Source of the DNA: Valencia hispanica
Taxonomy: Eukaryota > Chordata > Actinopteri > Cyprinodontiformes > Valenciidae
Length of the DNA stretch: 64,000 nt
Direction: 5' to 3'
NCBI GenBank assembly: GCA_963556495.2
Contig: OY747701.1
Span: 38,587,501 to 38,651,500, forward strand
The translations under genes and the position numbers were made by a program. Below are positions 13,471 through 29,905 of the stretch, piece by piece. The notes beneath the pieces were generated by a model. That model ran no database searches, was not told the origin of the DNA, and was given only the letters and a program-made list of their open reading frames with translations. Position 1 is the first letter of the stretch. The number at the start of each line of letters is the position of its first letter.

Positions 13471-15462
13471 ATTGAACACGGGATGAATATAAATAGTCTA
13501 TAATATATTGTCTTATTTTTATGCAACTCAGATCATGTTGGACCATAAAATGTAAGGTCATTTTAATTAAGCCACTTTAAAGCTTCAACTAGTCTTATTT
13601 TATTCCCTTTTGTACCTTCATAAATTGAGATTATAGCCATTCAAAGTGGAAAGCTTTTTGTAGCTAAAAATTGGCAGAACCATTGCACAAAGCTAAGGTA
13701 CCAAGGTGTGTTTCTTTTAACTACAGCTTTTAAAGCCGTTCAAAAGTATTAGGCTAATATTAAGGATAAATAATTCAAAACAACACACTTCCATTGTAAT
13801 TTGACACAGAGCAAAGAACTCACAAAGGAATTTGATCTCCATCTTTTGCAACTGATTTGCATCCACTATTTGCTATGTTATTTCAGGGAATTCATGAACC
13901 AGATAGCCCAAATGTACTTGCTTCAGGTTGCAGTTCTCCTTCTTTAGACACAGAAACAAAAAAAAGTTTTACTTTTTTAATGCTTTTTAATTAAAGAGAG
14001 CACCTGTCGAAATATTCCTAAATACTTAAACACAACATCTGACTGAAAGAATCCTTCAAAACAGCATGTCTGAATCGTTAAGTGACGTTGTAGAGTTTTA
14101 AAAACAGTGGAATGATGTATCCCTTTAATAGACTCGTTCAGAGTTGAAAAGTATTCATCAACTTTCAAAATGTACTACAAAATCATTACACAAAGTCTTT
14201 AAGAAACACTGTACTAAATGTTATTAACTTAAGAATGAAAAAGAAACTGTTATTTCATTTAACTCTTGGTACAACAGCTAAGTAGAGCAGAAATTCTTCA
14301 GTGAGCCTTTTACCCACATGATTTAGATGAAGAAGAGAGGATGAACTATAACTTCTGTGGTATTACTGACCTGTGCTTTTGGTAAAGAGAGGAATACAGC
14401 AGGTTTTTGTTTCCCCATTTACCTATCAAAATACACTGACAAATGAAATTAAACTGTCTTTAAATAGTGCTAAGTTAGTTGGTGTTGTTGTAATTTCCAT
14501 AAATATATTAAAACATGGGAAGACTTACATTTAAATGTGGGCAACTTGCACCAGTGCAGAGAGCTAGATTTGAACACATTTAGCACTCTAAATGTACCTT
14601 TGTGGAATTTCTCCAGAGTTTGTTTTAAATAAAGCATATATTTCTTACCATACCATTAAGTACAGGTTTAAGAAATTTTTGTTAAACCTCAGCCCTGAAG
14701 TCAACAAGTGAGATACCGGGGATAATCCTACACAAATCCTGGTCGTGCACATCACCTTTTTAAGGTTGTCAAGCTTGATGTGTACTCACAAAGCCAAAAG
14801 ACTAACAGGCAATTGTCTAAAAGCATATTTTTTTTTTCAGCCATGGGTACAACTAAATGAAACCACACACACACATACACACAAATAATAATAATAAACT
14901 TAGCACAAAAGGTAAGAAAATGTGTGTTTGTGTTTCTTTGTCGTATCTATGCATCTTGGCAAAAAAAAATCTTATACCCTTGCAATGCTTTTTTCTTTTA
15001 AACAGTGCCAAATTCATAAGGTAAATGTACTTGTGAGTTGAACAGCAGAGTTACGAATTAATGTTGCTCCCATTCAAACCTCTTCAAGCTTTGTCATTGC
15101 AAGATGTCACAAAACCTTCAACAAAAAACAACAACAAAAAACCTAAAAGTAACACTTTTAGGTTCAAATATGTGTAATTAGAATTGAATATAATAATGCT
15201 CCTTCCTTGCAAATCTTCTATTTTAACTTGTTGAATGCATGCAGATTTTCTCTTTAGCAATAACTGTTTGAAAAGGGAACTGCAGTTTAAGTTGTCCATC
15301 TGGCATCAGCTTTCTGGCTGATTGCAAAAATGGGGCTCGAAACCACCTTCCTCCCAACCATAACTACAACTTTACATTCACTAAGTTCTATTGAAAAATT
15401 ACAAGTATTTATCACGCAAACTACAAAAAAGAAGACCTGCAGGGCTGAGCTTAGAACCAGAG

Positions 15463-16397
15463 TGTCACAACCCTTGGTTGCTTTTGGGTTATGGTTTGGA
15501 CTCAAGATTCTTTTTCTTTTTTTGTGCTTTTCTTTTGTTGTTTATTTATGTCTAGTAATTTGCAATTAATTTCTCTGTATTAGTTCCTGTTTATCATTAG
15601 GAATATTTAAATTCTTATTCAAGTACCCATCCATTTTTCTTTTTGTATGTTTTCCTCCTGCCACTTTACCTCATGTCCCAGCTGCAACTCATCTCCAGTC
15701 TTCCGCTGTCGGCTCTCCTTCACACACCTGCATCTGGTTGTCTTTAATTGCTTCCCGTGGTTTCTGTGTCATTTTCCACTCCTCCTCAGCATACTTAAAG
15801 TGCAACTTAACCCCAAAGCAACTTTTTTTCTGATAAACTGTATAAATAGTGCTGTCTACATGTCTGGTCATTGTTTTTTGGTATTTTAGTACATTTTTGT
15901 AGAAATATTAATTTTCTAACAAAAACCGCCAGTGTGGCGCCCTCTTCAGGTTCAGACTCTACACTGCACTTTAATTTGAATCAGCCACCCTTATTGGCTC
16001 TGGGGTTAGCTATGAACTATGATGTCAGCTGCACTGCCCGCTATGGGGTACAGCCGAGTGTAAGCCACACCTCCGTAGGGAGATGGAGTTGGAAAAACAA
16101 GCAAGTGTTGACGCCGCCAAGCCCTCTCCCCCGCCGTCCCTCGGTCCACGAGGGAACGCCTCCTTTTGGTGCATTTTTAGAACAGGAGAAAAAGTCTGGG
16201 GAGAGTTCAACTCTGTTAGGGGTATTAGTTGCACTTTAAGCTCTCTGATCTCTCTTCTTCCCTGCTGGATTCTCTGTCTCGCTTCCCTCGCATTGCCAGT
16301 CCCTATGTTTACCCACCTAATCTAACCAAGCTTCGTTAATTAAATAAGTTTTCTTTTACCCGTCTGCGTTTGGGTTCACCATCCTCCACTCATGACA
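15463..16397 (+). mobile_element. Solo-LTR-like unit (TGTCAC...ATGACA), split by a MITE
   Basis: The unit starts TGTCACAACCC and ends CATGACA, giving the TG...CA ends with a short inverted repeat expected of an LTR. A pyrimidine-rich body and a block near 16350-16390 (CCGTCTGCGTTTGGGTTC) resemble LTRs I know from teleosts. Without the nested MITE it is about 494 bp. No internal retroelement genes adjoin it, so it would be a solo LTR. I could not find a clean matching target duplication on its flanks (AGAG on the left, GAGA on the right), which lowers certainty. Confidence 0.55.
15799..16235. mobile_element. TTAA-flanked MITE (piggyBac-like), nested
   Basis: TTAA lies at 15795-15798 and 16236-16239. 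The ends AGTGCAACTTAACCCC and, read inward from the right, AGTGCAACTAATACCCC are inverted repeats. They closely resemble the ends of the 8382-9327 element, so the two belong to one family of different lengths. The core is GC-rich, with overlapping ORFs on both strands that do not resemble any protein. It sits inside the LTR-like unit and is therefore the later insertion. Confidence 0.8.
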
Positions 16398-16819
16398 GAG
16401 ATCAACAGAGCTGTGAAGCGACAGTGTTGCACCAGCATTCCTTCTAAAGTTTACTGAACATTTCGATATGTAAGACCTAGGTACTGTGATAAATACAAAT
16501 GCTGCAAAAAAGCAAATGCACCCATAGTTCTTTAAGGGTTATGTATAGCAAGTCGTAAATATAGCTTTTAACCTTTTTTAAACCTTTTTTCAATTTAAGA
16601 AACTTTGGGGTTAAAATGAATGAGATAACCACACTGACCTGCTGGTCCAACGTGTATACATTTTGTAATTTACTTTGGTCTTCTTGACAAAGATGACACA
16701 GTGTCCCTGACTTTCTTATTTTCCAGATGACCACCTTTCCACAGTTTGCATTTAAAGAAAGAAAAGTTATACCACACAGGATGAACAGGGCTCAAATGAA
16801 AGAAAAGAAAGATTCTAAC

Positions 16820-17332
<513 letters not shown>

Positions 17333-17519
17333 TTAGACAACCATAAAAATGCATACAGGGAATACCAACTAATTAATTGTTTTTAGAACATGAGATAGTT
17401 GAGCAACAATAGGCTGACAACTTCACTTGCAGTGCACTAAGCTAATTAAATAGTAAATGGCTTACTCATGTGTTACCAAAATCTTTGATTAATAGTACAT
17501 TTGCATATAACAATTTATT

Positions 17520-17520
<1 letters not shown>

Positions 17521-17564
<44 letters not shown>

Positions 17565-17565
17565 A
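17521..17565. repeat. (CA)n(TA)n microsatellite
   Basis: About 16 CA units followed directly by about 6 TA units. The LINE copy starts right after it, and an AT run also borders that copy's other side. Confidence 0.96.
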
Positions 17566-18434
17566 TGGCAAGATCAGGTTGTGCTGGAGGAGGAACCATC
17601 ATGGGAGGACAAGCACCTAAATGGGATGTACCACCAGAACATAACTATAGTGGCTGATGTCAAGAAATGCTACCAATGGCTAGAGAGGGCTGGCCTACAG
17701 GACACCACAGATGCACTCATCCTGGGAGCACAGGAGCAGGCTCTGTGCACCAGAGCGATAGAGGCCCAGATCTACCACACCAGACAAGACCCAAGGTGTA
17801 GGCTGTGCAAAGAGTCATCTGAAACAATCCAGCACATAACATCAGGGTGTAAGATGCTGGCAGGTAAAGCATACATGGAACGCCATAATCAAGTGGCTGG
17901 CATAGCATACAGAAACATCTGTGCGGAGTATAGGCTGGAAACCCCAAGGTCAAAGTGGGAAACACCTCCAAAGGTGGTGGAGAATGACCGAGCAAAAATC
18001 CTGTGGGATTTCCAGATTCAGACAGACAGGATGGTAATGGCGAACCAACCGGACATTGTAGTGGTTGAAAAAGAGCAGAGGAAAGCCGTTGTGGTGGATG
18101 TGGCAATACCAAGTGATGATAACATCAAGAAGAAGGAACATGAAAAACTTGAGAAATACCAAGGGCTCAGAGAGGAGCTAGAGAAGGCTTGGAAGGTCAA
18201 GGTGACAGTAGTACCCGTGGTAATCGGAGCACTCGGGGCAGTGACCCCCAAACTGGAGGAATGGCTTCAGTAGATCCCTGGAAGAACATCAGACATCTCA
18301 GTCCAGAAAAGTGCAGTACTTGGAACAGCAAAGATACTGCGCAGGACCCTCAAGCTCCCAAGCCTCTGGTAGAGGATCCGAGCTTGGAATGGATGGGAAA
18401 AAACCACCCACGGTGGGCAAGGGGAGAATTTTTT

Positions 18435-18437
<3 letters not shown>
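17566..18437 (+). mobile_element. 5'-truncated LINE of the R4/Dong (Rex6-like) type
   Basis: The copy holds only the 3' part of the element: the end of its ORF (17581-18273) and about 165 bp of tail. It is bordered by TA/AT dinucleotide repeats on both sides, as expected for a lineage that targets TA-rich simple repeats. The assignment rests on the C-terminal zinc-binding motif and restriction-like endonuclease (see the ORF). Other REL-endonuclease LINE clades are possible. Confidence 0.75.
17581..18273 (+). pseudogene. LINE ORF C-terminus: CCHC-type motif and restriction-like endonuclease
   Basis: A 230-residue uninterrupted reading frame, truncated at its N-terminus, so the first ATG is not a real start. 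Residues 73-90 form the zinc-binding motif CRLCKESSETIQHITSGC. Further on, PDIVVVEKEQRKAVVVDVA (about residues 158-176) has the PD..(D/E)xK-like pattern of the nickase used by R2/R4-type LINEs for target-primed reverse transcription. Then come a charged helix (KKKEHEKLEKYQGL) and VVPVVIGALGAVTPKLEEWL, a conserved end in fish copies. The reverse transcriptase is missing. The intact frame suggests the insertion is not very old. Confidence 0.82.

Positions 18438-18485
<48 letters not shown>
18438..18485. repeat. (AT)n microsatellite
   Basis: About 22 AT units at the 3' edge of the truncated LINE; overlapping poly-Ile-Tyr ORFs arise from it and are not genes. Confidence 0.97.
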
Positions 18486-18487
<2 letters not shown>

Positions 18488-18660
18488 TGGACTGTCATAA
18501 AAAGTGTGAAGGATTGCCAGATCAAAAGCCTTGTTTTAAATAACCCATTTTTAGTGTGCAATCATTCCACACAGTTTCAACCACTCATGTCATTTAGAAT
18601 AGGAAATAATTAATGGTACCAGGGCCTTACTAAAGTTTTGTTTCGGATGCTAACTTCACT

Positions 18661-21264
18661 ACTGTGATGGAATTTTATTCAAGTACAAGTAAGATTAGCA
18701 GTTTAAAAATTTACTCAACTAAAAGTAAAAAGTAGCCTATTTAAAATGTACTCATAGTAAAAGTTACTTTTTTTGACAGCAGTAAGACAGTCTCTCTTCA
18801 GTAGTGCAAGAAAGACAATGGGACATAAATCTCACAGTAGTTGCTTTTTCATAAACTTTTTTTTTCTCCAATTACAGATTAACTACAAATTTCTAAATCG
18901 AAATGGATAACACTAACATTTACAAGTGCTGCAACTTTCCCCAAATGACCCAAAGAAGACCAAACTGTCAGGTGCCATCACAAAGTTTGTAAGACAATAC
19001 TATACCATTTTCTGACGAGACTGTGTTTTACCTGTCAGATATTAGAACATGTTAAAAAAAACATAAACTTGTTAAATAAACATGGCAGCTGCTAAAAAAA
19101 TAGCTTTGATTTTTCAAAATTGCCCTGCCCTTATGTACTTCTAGATTACAGTTCCTTTATATTCTCCACCCTTTCGTCCATCCTTAGAGTGTTACTCTCT
19201 GAACCTCCAGTTAATTTTGAGCAGCAGCTGATTTTTAAAGTTAGTAGAGTCCATCCTTGCTCGCTTTGCACTAAAGTATTTTCTGTATTGGAAAATAAAC
19301 TTCTAATATCTTATTAGATCTATAGGATGATTTATTCTTTAATTCTACATATTCTAAATCACTCTAAAAATTCCAACAAATTGCCCACCATTAGTAGGGA
19401 AGACCGAGAATGGTTGTAATCAGTCCAATCAGAAACGAGCTATGGTGATGTCTTCAATAGTCAATGCCCACTTACAAATTTAGCTTACTGGCAAAGTCAT
19501 ATGTCTCTGAGTTTAAAACGGTCTATTCTGGAACCAAAAAAACAACTTTTCAGATAAGAAAGTTTCCATTTTCATCACAAATATTTTTTGCATCTTGTCC
19601 GTTTCATTGTAGATACAATTGTTTCACCTATATAAGCTTAAGTAGTAGTTTTTCTAGTTTATTTTGATGTGTTGCATTAGTGCTAGCTTTAAAGCTAAAT
19701 GCAAAAAAAAATATTTTTTAATGGCTGTTTGGCATGGTGAGGGTTATAACAGATCTGAAAAAGTGTTACAACCTTCCTTTTATATTGACACTTTGTACTG
19801 GTCTTCTTTTTACTGCATCCTTAGGTAGTGGAAGTGTAAAATAGATATGGGTGTCCCTGTGGATGTTTTCCAGAAGACATAAACTGAAGTTATCCATGGA
19901 ACATCTGTGAGACGGGCTGCTAAAGTCCACAACATCTGCCAGATATTGTGAAGCTGCACGGAAGCTAATAGAATGTTAGCTGAGGAGATAAAGTCAGAGA
20001 GGCCAGATTCAGATGGCTTGGACATATTCAGATGTGATGCAAATATTATATCCATAGAAGGATGCCGATGGTGGAGCCACCAGGCACATAGCTGAGAGAC
20101 CAGAACTGAAATTTATGGATGTAATGAAGTTAGTTGGTATGACAGTAGAGGATGCAAAAAATATGACTAAATAGAGACAGATGATTCAGTGTGGCAATCC
20201 TTGAAGGGAAAACCCAATTTATTTCTATTATATTTAATTTATACAAAAAATATTAATATTATTTTGTAGTTTTACAAGTTTATGGTTCCTTTTTCGTTAT
20301 TCATTAAAGTGCTTCCATACATTTATTAGTGTGGATCTTTTATAATCAGAATAATTTAACTGTTACATCCATCCCCAAGTAGTTTTAGAACTCATCCCGG
20401 TACTGGGGTAGGTTGTAACAACATACCTCTTTGTATTTGATATTAATTTAGCTAATCTGTGATGGTGTGGTAGATATCCAAATTTATTATATAATTTATT
20501 GCAAAACAAATACCCCATGCTATTATTTGAGAACTCTGTCACAAAGAACAAAGAGTTACAGTTGCTCAAACAAAAAAGTGTTACTATCATCCCTGGTTCC
20601 TACTACATACATGCTTGTTGAAAAACAGTAAAATCAGACAATTTAATTTATTTGCAAATCTCCCCCACCCTGGACGCTCCTCAACAGAATGTGAAAAGTG
20701 GACACGTCTGTGAAAAAGAGGATATTTACTCCCATCATTCACTGATGTCTTTGATTAACTTGAGCACAGCCTTTTATTAAATTATGACTTGACCATGACA
20801 GTAGTTTAGTTTAACTTACCTCTACATGCTTGCGCAGGATTGATGTGGAATTTTAAAAGCTCTTACATCTGTCTCTGGGCAAACATATAAGAATGCTGTT
20901 TCTTTTCATGAACTGGAGCCGAAGTGGTGACTTAAATATGGCATGGGGTTAATATAGTTTTCTTTGAGTTTAACTTTATTCGACGGGGTTACTTTGCTTC
21001 CATCTTTATTCTTATAAACCACTTTTCCTATTCATCATGCACTGCAGTATTTCCAGGGCACAATATTTTTAATCATATTAAATAGATTTTTTTTTTACTC
21101 AGTAATGGATATAACTGAAAATGTAGCGAAGCACACTTTAAAAAACATACTTAAGTAAAAGTAAAATTACAGACTCTAAAAACGACTTTAAAAAATACAA
21201 TGCATAAAAAACCTACTTAATTACAGTAACACAAGTAAATGTAATTTGTTACTTTCCACCTCTG
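18661..21264. mobile_element. Degraded hAT-like element with nested LINE relic
   Basis: The right end reads, inward, CAGAGGTGGAAAGTAACAAA, followed by the TACTT/AAGTA-rich subterminal sequence common in fish hAT elements. The left end (ACTGTGATGGAA, then TTCAAGTACAAGTAAG) is a decayed counterpart, and AAGTA-rich sequence follows it. I could not identify an 8-bp target duplication on the left. No hAT transposase is visible. An RTE-type LINE relic occupies part of the interior. The left limit is approximate. Confidence 0.6.
19830..20215 (+). pseudogene. RTE-type LINE ORF C-terminal relic
   Basis: Several blocks match, in order, the end of a common fish RTE-type ORF and its 3' flank: near 20000 (GAGGCCAGATTCAGATGG, from an RFRWFGH-like motif), near 20055 (AGAAGGATGCCGATGG, RRM), near 20110 (TTTATGGATGTAATGAAG, FMDVV-like), then near 20140-20210 a segment ending GTGGCAATCCTTGAAGGGAA. 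Stops and indels destroy the frame. Family recognition is from memory; strand follows the sense of these blocks. Confidence 0.6.
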
Positions 21265-22260
21265 CAATCAATTGCTTTATAACACAAGGTTTAAAACAGG
21301 TTAATCAGTGCATTTAAAATTAGCAAGATAGTTGCTATCGAAAATGTAAATAAAATAAAAATACTATATTGTGAAAACATCCCTGCTCTCCTTTCTTAAA
21401 AGCAGCCAAAACTACATTTTTGTAATCTTTGAAGGTAGTCTTGAGCAGGCATGCTGAAGTACATTTTAAAGTTTTAATTAGCATCTCCATCGGAAAATAA
21501 ACCAAAACCTTTAGCTGTGATGTTTTTTTTATTGTATTTTAGAGCTGGGTGTGGTGGGATGGATTCTGTGGGTGCGTAGTATGCTTTAAGATTATATAAC
21601 ATAATTAGACAGTCATGATTGCACTGCTATTGTTACCCTGCACTAGTACACCAAATTAGAGACCCCCACCCCCATTTTAAACCATTTTTACTGCAACCTG
21701 CACATCTAAAGAAAAAAATAATTTTCTTTAGGAACAAAACGTAAGCTGGTTACTAAATCATTAATCAAGAAGAAACTGATTTCTCATATAGGCAATCAAA
21801 TGCATGTTAGTTGAAAAATAATCAAGCCTTGAGAGCCAGTCATCCATCATAACAATATCTGACCAGCTCAGTGAAAAATGAACCAGCCTTTGCCACGGAC
21901 ATGTGCATTACTTCGCAAATGAAATGCCTTGCAGGTGATGAAGATGACTTGAATTTTACATCACGCCCCAAAAAGACTAATCTTAGTTGTAGCAGTTTCA
22001 AGCTCGAGCACATTTTTCCAGGGCTTGTTTTCAGGAAAGAGATGTGTAAATAACAAACATTAATCATGTACTGCAGTAAGTCACCAACTTTATTTATCTC
22101 TATCTTACATTGAAATTGAAGCTGATCTTTCTAAAGACTAAATAACTTAATTATATACTACCTAAAAATACTATAAACTATCAGCATTACAAGAGCCCCA
22201 TTAAACCTGCAGGAAAAAGTGCCAAACTTTGTTTATATATGTAAAACATGATATAACCTA

Positions 22261-23744
<1,484 letters not shown>

Positions 23745-23817
23745 CTTCACATCGAGGAACAGCTGCAGACCAAACAACATTTCCATCCTGAATGGTGCAA
23801 GTGACCTGATCCGACCC
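23745..23817 (-). CDS. csmd1: csmd1 exon: sushi domain 4, second part (73 bp)
   Basis: A small exon of 73 bp, phase 0 in and phase 1 out, with acceptor AG at 23819-23818 and donor GTGAA at 23744. It encodes GSDQVTCTIQDGNVVWSAA, then VPRCE: the third and fourth sushi cysteines and the conserved W. It is too short to show in ORF lists but is required to complete the CCP module begun in 23933-24054. The same split of this sushi domain is what I recall for CSMD genes. A 115-bp intron separates the halves. Confidence 0.94.
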
Positions 23818-23923
23818 CTGGAAAAACAAAAAAGAACAAATAAACTTTTTGAAATAATGTCAAGCTGACTAGCAAATTGTTTTTAAATGAGAAAAAAAAT
23901 ATTTCTGAAGTAGTAAGCTATCA

Positions 23924-26744
<2,821 letters not shown>

Positions 26745-26885
26745 TTGTATAGCTGATATTGAAGCCTTTCCCTGTATTGGAATGGTCAGACTGGAATTCC
26801 AGTCTCATAATGTGTCCATTCGATGCAATTTGGGATGGAACATCTTTTCCTGAGAAGGTCCCAAACGTTGTTGCCTCTGACAGAC
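26745..26885 (-). CDS. csmd1: csmd1 exon: CUB domain 4, second part
   Basis: The exon is 141 bp, phase 1 at both ends, with acceptor AG at 26887-26886 and donor GTATG at 26744. It encodes LSEATTFGTFSGKDVPSQI, then IMRLEFQSDHSNTGKGFNI and SYT. The GTFSG strand, the RLEFQSDHS strand and the GFNI.Y closing strand are the CUB C-terminal core. NIS is an N-glycosylation sequon. The phase joins the exon at 32281-32466 through a glycine codon (VKDEG). A longer overlapping plus-strand ORF here is a shadow. Confidence 0.96.
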
Positions 26886-28241
26886 CTAAAAAAATAAAAG
26901 ATTTACAGAGATGCATTCTTAGACGAAATGTCCCAAGAGATATCAATGAACTAATTCAATTTAACCAAACAGACCAAAGAAAAAAAATGGGATTTGATTT
27001 GTTAGTTCTTTATACTATTGCTTATACAGTCCAGCTTTGGTGTGATGCTGTTTATTTTATAAAATTTTCCATTTGTAGAACGACCAGGGAACAATGTTTG
27101 TGGTCACCTTCTAGTCTGATGAATTTCATAAAGTACATAGAGCCTCACATCACTCACATCTTTGATACCATGTCATAGTGAAGTAATATGCATCTAGTAT
27201 ACTCATGGAGAAGAATATTGTCACTAAACTTCACAATAAATGTATGCAGAATTCACTGGTAGGATCGAAAATGAAGAGTGAATGATATGAAATACTAACA
27301 ATTTTCTGCCTGCATGTCATGTTTTTAATACAGCTTATCTCTGTTCCTTTGTGCACCTTTACAGCATTTTGAATTAGCTTTTGTATGAATACACTTGCCT
27401 CGCCAATGATTTCAGTTTGGATATAATTAGTAAAACATAGCTTTTTTTTTCAAAAATGTTTATAATAATTTTGTCAACTATTTAAATGAATCTTTAACAT
27501 TAACCAGACAACATTTATATAATGGTAGATTTAAACTGCATTTTTGCTTTGAGGCCAGAATGCTCATATAGACTACTTGAACTATATCACTGCAGTGAGG
27601 ATTGTGTTTAGCCATCTCGACATCAAAACCTCCAGACATAATCGCAGCGACATCTTTCACAAGCTGACAATACTTGAAGCAAATATTCCAAAGGGAACTG
27701 TTTGTTTACTCAAAGGACCTGAGAGACTTTTCGAAGTACAAGACTGAGTATCAGATCCGAAATTTTGAACCTAGAGAGTGGAGCTTCTCAAAGCTGAGAT
27801 TTACTGAGATGTTAACTGCAACAATCTAACTGCAATCAGCATATTTTGATAGTCCTGTGAATAAAACAGGCCTATGTAAGTGTGAAATAATTTATTTCCA
27901 TCCACAAATATAATCTATGTGCAGTGAACATTTAGTTATTGGCCCAATAGTCCTAATAGTCCCGGCTGACCAGTAGCTATAGATTGCCAAGATTGAGTTA
28001 TATGTCCTTGAGGCATGCTGAAGCTGTTAGACAAGCTCATGTGATTATGAATCTTGCTATTGCAGTGCACAAGTACACATAAGCCAATCCAGTGATTAGT
28101 GATGGTAATTATTTTGAATATTCGAGTCATTCCAAATGCTTTTTTGCCCAATCTACATCAGATATCCATTATTTGGCAACAAGACTGAAAATGGGAAATA
28201 GTTATTTTGTTCAAGTGTGATTTTGACAAATTACGCTGGAA

Positions 28242-28390
28242 CAAGGCAAGGCAAGGCAAGGCAAGGCAATTTCATTTGTATAACACACTTTCAACACAAG
28301 GTGATTTAAGGTGCTTTCTGATGGTGCTCTCACATTAAAACAACGTAGACATGAAAAAAAAAACAACAGGTTAAAAAAAACAAAAAACAA
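28242..28390 (-). repeat. L2-type LINE 3' tail ending in (AAGGC)n
   Basis: Five or so AAGGC units run straight into a stretch reading AATTTCATTTGTATAACACA. Read on the minus strand, this is the same tail as the 3' end of the L2 copy at 45.7-49.3 kb (TACAAATAAACTTGCCTTGCC). It is therefore a 5'-truncated L2 copy or L2-tailed SINE in minus orientation. The 5' limit is approximate. Confidence 0.75.
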
Positions 28391-28484
28391 TGCGATTCGA
28401 GTGGAGTACAATGGTCTCCCCAAGTTTGAAGTCTTGATGTCCAAATATACAGAGTTGCTGACACATAATCGGCTAAATCCTTTT

Positions 28485-28535
28485 TTGTGTTAACAAGCAA
28501 TTGAACAGATGTGCCTAATAAAGTGGGGACTGAGT
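28485..28535. repeat. Terminal fragment of the Tc1 family seen at 2.5-4.0 kb
   Basis: The stretch includes AACAAGCAATTGAACAGATG, then CCTAATAAAGTGG, which is the right-hand end of that Tc1 family's consensus as I know it. The corresponding end of the 2.5-4.0 kb relic reads AACAAGCAGTTGAACAGATG. Only about 50 bp remain. Confidence 0.65.
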
Positions 28536-28969
28536 TTATGTTTTATCTATTTTATGTCTTATTTTACAAACTGATAATCAAAACATCCACACATTCCAAA
28601 CTGAACATTTCCGTCTGAAAGGTAGCAAAAAAAAATCGGAGCCCAGGCATATTTACAGCGTTGGTTTTAAAATGTTACGTGATTAATGCACATGCAAGGA
28701 TAGGAATATCATGTTTTATGCTCAGGTAGATGCATTGCAAATCCATTAACCAGCTCTTTCTCAATTTCAAAGGTTATCTGGACTGTTACTTCAAATGTAA
28801 CATTTGCTAGATATAAAACAGCAAGAAAAGAAATGAAAGAAGGTTTTCTCAGGTTAAGGCATAATCTTGCTGGTTAATCTAATTACAGTTAAATGTGTCC
28901 TGAACTGTGAAGTGCTGGACACTTCTGTCACCACTGTAGGAATGATTCGAAGAACTCACCATCCATGTG

Positions 28970-29295
28970 GGGTTATAAAAGGCGCGTTTCCACTATCAAA
29001 ATTTAAGGGTAATTTGACCGGACGTTCCCGATATGTGCGTGTCTCCACTTTATTGGGCTGGGCCGAATGGGCTGAACAACCGGCTTTGTAAAAATAACAA
29101 GAGTTGCAACACAGCAACAAGACCTGCTTCTTCCATGTCGATCTCTTGTTATTTCTGCTGCTCTAGGTACCTTATTTCCGCTGTTCAGTGATGCTACTCG
29201 CTGCTAAAACTGTGTGATATGCAGATGTCTTGAAAGGGCTGATTGTGTATGGAGACACAGCGTCTGAGAGGAGCGGGCCAAGAGATTAGCAAAAT
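28970..29295. repeat. Possible MITE remnant, moderately GC-rich
   Basis: A sharp rise in GC starting at GGCGCGTTTCCACTATC, followed by TGTGCGTGTCTCCAC and GGGCTGGGCCGAATGG, resembles non-autonomous fish DNA elements. I could not pair the ends or find a target duplication, so this is only suggestive. Confidence 0.3.
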
Positions 29296-29627
29296 ATCTG
29301 ATTAAATTACCCTGAAGTTCAGATAGTGAGATTTTTTTTTTTCATGTTTTCTTATTTAAAAGGAGAAATCTGTAAAAAAGTTTCTGGTGGCTGATGTTAC
29401 CACATCATTTGTTAAATATATAACATTCATTAAAATTTCATTAACTACTAATACAATATATGATTTAATCCAATACCTTGAGGTTATTTACTGTGTATAA
29501 GCATATTTTTAGTGGGCAGTTATTCAGAAGTGAATCCTATATAGATTCCAACATCACATAAGATGCCTGGTAAGCGAAATTAAGAGGTTTTTATTGGACA
29601 ACACATGATGCTACTTGGTGACTATTT

Positions 29628-29905
29628 CATATACAGTCATATTCAACAAGTTAGAATATTATTGGAAAGTTTAGTTATTTCAATTACAATCTTCTGTTAA
29701 TTATGATGATTTTTTGGCTTACAGCTAATAAAAACATGACATTTAAGATGAGAATACTGCATCAGACCAATAAAAAATGACAATTTTGAAACAGAAATGT
29801 GGGCTTGATGAAAAGTATGTTTAATATCTGCTTAAAGGGTATTATTCTCAAAGAAACTTCAAATCTTACAAACAATCCTCATTGGAATGCATTTTTTATT
29901 TATTG
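29628..29905. repeat. Relic of a fish DNA transposon terminus ('CAAGTTAGAATATT' type)
   Basis: Blocks reading CAAGTTAGAATATTATTGGA, then near 29715 GGCTTACAGCTAATAAAAAC and near 29765 CAGACCAATAAAAAATGAC, match the terminal region of a widespread fish DNA transposon family I recognise but cannot name with certainty. No transposase remains. Confidence 0.5.

Noticed and set aside
15689..16325. Several overlapping ORFs on both strands (60-122 codons)
   Set aside because: They fall in the LTR-like unit and its nested MITE. Dense overlap on both strands fits GC-rich non-coding DNA.
17717..18251. Minus-strand ORFs of 131, 70 and 77 codons
   Set aside because: Shadows of the plus-strand LINE endonuclease ORF, which has clear motifs.
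26759..27178. 139-codon plus-strand ORF
   Set aside because: Its start is antisense to the csmd1 CUB4 exon and the rest is AT-rich intron; no family signature.
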